A program made the translations under genes and the position numbers. From the NCBI GenBank assembly GCA_030598885.1, contig JAUVOZ010000101.1, positions 1 through 7,153 on the forward strand: a stretch of 7,153 bases of DNA, written 5' to 3'. Below, piece by piece: positions 5,726 to 7,153 of this stretch (position 1 is its first letter; each line of letters begins with the position of its first letter). The DNA comes from Anaerolineae bacterium. GTDB taxonomy: Bacteria; Chloroflexota; Anaerolineae; Anaerolineales; E44-bin32. The notes beneath the pieces were generated by a model. That model was not told where the DNA came from and did not search any database. It worked only from the letters and a program-made list of their open reading frames with translations.

Positions 5726-6601
5726 ATGAGTAAAGGCAAAAGGAAAGCGACTCGTACGAGTTCGTTCGGCTCGCCAGGTCGAATCAGCCACGACTCATCT
5801 CCCTTCTACAACAGCCGGCTTTATGACGGTCAGAGACTGAAGGATCGAGTGGAATATATTGAAAACAAGACCCCTAAGGAAGTGCTGAATCGCCTATTCC
5901 TGAAATCCTCCGAGGACATGGGTGAACTACCTGACCATAGCATCCACCTCATGGTCACATCGCCTCCCTACAACGTCAGCAAGGAGTATGACCAGGACCT
6001 CACTCTCGACGAGTACCGAGATCTGCTGCGCCAGGTGTTTCGTGAGACGTATCGTGTCTTGGTAACTGGAGGCCGAGCGTGTGTGAATATCGCCAACCTT
6101 GGTCGCAAGCCGTACCTCCCCTTGCACGCCTGCGTCATTGAAGATATGCTTGAGATCGGTTTCTTGATGCGAGGCGAGATCATATGGAACAAAGCCAGCA
6201 GCGCCAGTCCCTCGACCGCTTGGGGATCTTGGCTATCCGCCAGCAATCCAGTGCTTCGCGATGTACATGAGTACATCCTGGTGTTCTCGAAGGATTCATT
6301 TTCGCGTTCCAGACATGAGCGCGAAAGCACCATCATAAAGGATGATTTTCTGACGTGGACTAAGAGCGTGTGGGATTTCCCGGCTGTCTCCGCTCGGCAG
6401 GTGGGCCACCCAGCGCCCTTTCCAGAGGAGTTGCCCCGACGCCTGATTGAACTCTATACTTTTCTTGACGACGTTGTTCTCGATCCATTTTGTGGTTCAG
6501 GAACGACCTGCCTGGCTGCTCTCAAGGCCAAGCGCCACTACATTGGCTATGAGATCAACCCTGAGTACCTGCGGCTGGCAAAAGAACGCCTACAAGCGTA
6601 G
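5726..6601 (+). CDS. Site-specific DNA amino-methyltransferase, beta class, probably N4-cytosine or N6-adenine
   Basis: The protein has 291 residues. A basic N-terminal tail (MSKGKRKATR) and RISHDSSPFYNSRLYDG (20-35) come first. The catalytic motif IV VTSPPYN (77-83) is next and fits the N4-cytosine signature [LIVMF]-T-S-P-P-[FY], although some N6-adenine enzymes also carry SPPY. Later come HEYILVFSK (181-189), motif X GHPAPFPEELPRRLIELYT (227-245), the AdoMet-binding motif I DPFCGSGTT (253-261) and motif II IGYEINPEY (273-281). Catalytic before cofactor motif, in this order, defines the beta class. It transfers a methyl group from AdoMet to an exocyclic amino group in a short DNA site; the site cannot be read from sequence. 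The target recognition part would be the 150-225 stretch. No restriction endonuclease lies in the window, and the neighbours are era and purB, so it looks like a solitary, housekeeping-like enzyme. Confidence 0.94.
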   Translation: MSKGKRKATRTSSFGSPGRISHDSSPFYNSRLYDGQRLKDRVEYIENKTPKEVLNRLFLKSSEDMGELPDHSIHLMVTSPPYNVSKEYDQDLTLDEYRDLLRQVFRETYRVLVTGGRACVNIANLGRKPYLPLHACVIEDMLEIGFLMRGEIIWNKASSASPSTAWGSWLSASNPVLRDVHEYILVFSKDSFSRSRHERESTIIKDDFLTWTKSVWDFPAVSARQVGHPAPFPEELPRRLIELYTFLDDVVLDPFCGSGTTCLAALKAKRHYIGYEINPEYLRLAKERLQA

Positions 6602-6604
6602 AAC

Positions 6605-6642
6605 CTAACCTTTGAGGGTTGGAAATCACCTCCCACAACCCT
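6605..6642 (+). repeat. Two mutually exclusive short hairpins between methyltransferase and purB
   Basis: CTAACC (6605-6610) can pair with GGTTGG (6617-6622, one G-T) around a six-base loop. Alternatively AGGGTTG (6615-6621) can pair perfectly with CAACCCT (6636-6642) around 14 bases. Neither is followed by a T-run, so no intrinsic terminator is seen and read-through to purB is possible. Confidence 0.35.
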
Positions 6643-6673
6643 AGAGAACGATCTCATCGGAAACTTTAATGTC

Positions 6674-7153
6674 ATGACCTACCAATCCCCTTTCAGCACA
6701 CGTTACGGTTCCGAAAAAATGCGCGCCCTATGGTCCGAAGCCGCCAAGCGTCGAGCCTGGCGTCGGGTCTGGGTTGCCGCTGCTGAGGCTCAAACCGCCG
6801 CTGGTCTGATCTCCCCTGAACAAATTGACGAGATCAAAGCTCATGCTCAGGACATTGATCTACACCGCGCGGCTGAGATTGAAGCCGAGATCGGTCATGA
6901 TTTAATGGCCGAACTCAAGACTTTCGCCGAGCAGTGCCCTCTTGGCGGGGCTGTACTTCATTGGGGGATGACCTCTGCCGACGTGGAAGATAACGCTGAT
7001 GTCGTCCGTCAACGGGCGGCTCTGTCGATCCTGCTAAAAGCATTCAAGGATCTGTTGCTTTGCTTCGCCGACCGGATTGAATCTACTGCCGACCTGCCAG
7101 TCATGGGCTACACCCACCTGCAACCAGCCGAACCCACTACCCTCGGATACCGC
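6674..7153 (+). CDS. purB: Adenylosuccinate lyase, N-terminal part (cut by window end)
   Basis: 160 codons are visible with no stop; the family is about 430-480 residues. The enzyme works in purine synthesis twice: it releases fumarate from SAICAR to give AICAR and from adenylosuccinate to give AMP, as a cytoplasmic homotetramer. It opens with YQSPFSTRYGSEKMRALWSE, in which SPFSTRYGS is typical for PurB, then EIGHDLMAEL, where the conserved His sits near the substrate, then HWGMTSADVEDNAD (about 98-111, the TS.D..DN substrate-binding motif), and ends at MGYTHLQPAEPTTLGYR, with the T-H-x-Q-x-A-x-P-T-T motif carrying a catalytic-site His of the fumarase/aspartase superfamily. The start ATG has only a weak GGAAA (6659-6663) in front. 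It follows the methyltransferase by 72 bases on the same strand. The start and identity are clear; the active-site serine loop lies beyond the window. Confidence 0.96.
   Translation, partial: MTYQSPFSTRYGSEKMRALWSEAAKRRAWRRVWVAAAEAQTAAGLISPEQIDEIKAHAQDIDLHRAAEIEAEIGHDLMAELKTFAEQCPLGGAVLHWGMTSADVEDNADVVRQRAALSILLKAFKDLLLCFADRIESTADLPVMGYTHLQPAEPTTLGYR

Overview
The window looks like bacterial chromosome of moderate GC content. The genes point, with moderate-to-low confidence, to an environmental Chloroflexota (Anaerolineae-like) bacterium. The best hints are an ATPase with the N-terminal pattern NPF..GNP....FYGR, common in that group as I recall it, and a methyltransferase with an N-terminal RISHDSS.FYNSRLY stretch. 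No rRNA, tRNA, CRISPR array or insertion sequence was recognised.

Left half (1-3695, plus strand) is accessory in character. It starts inside a gene for a secreted-type beta-propeller with nine Asp-box (BNR/sortilin-like) repeats. That gene overlaps, by an ATGA stop/start, a 431-residue P-loop ATPase of the AAA+/STAND kind. After 180 bp comes a protein with the tyrosine recombinase (Xer-like) fold that has lost four of the six catalytic residues, including the nucleophilic tyrosine. The propeller and ATPase are almost certainly co-translated. The recombinase has its own plausible promoter and ribosome binding site.

Middle (3696-4775): a 160-bp convergent gap with a hairpin, then a minus-strand DUF47/PhoU-like gene (usually the partner of a Pit phosphate transporter, which is absent here), then a 299-bp divergent promoter region with two inverted repeats and a good TTGACA box.

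Right half (4776-7153, plus strand) is housekeeping. It holds the ribosome-assembly GTPase Era, a beta-class DNA amino-methyltransferase with an N4-cytosine type TSPPY motif and no restriction enzyme beside it, and the N-terminal 160 codons of adenylosuccinate lyase (purB), cut by the window end. Era and the methyltransferase are 20 bp apart and probably co-transcribed; purB follows 72 bp later and may belong to the same unit.

The most interesting points are the split propeller/ATPase pair, which resembles a STAND sensor-ATPase divided over two genes, and the apparently inactivated recombinase next to it. Whether the three form one system cannot be decided from this single window.
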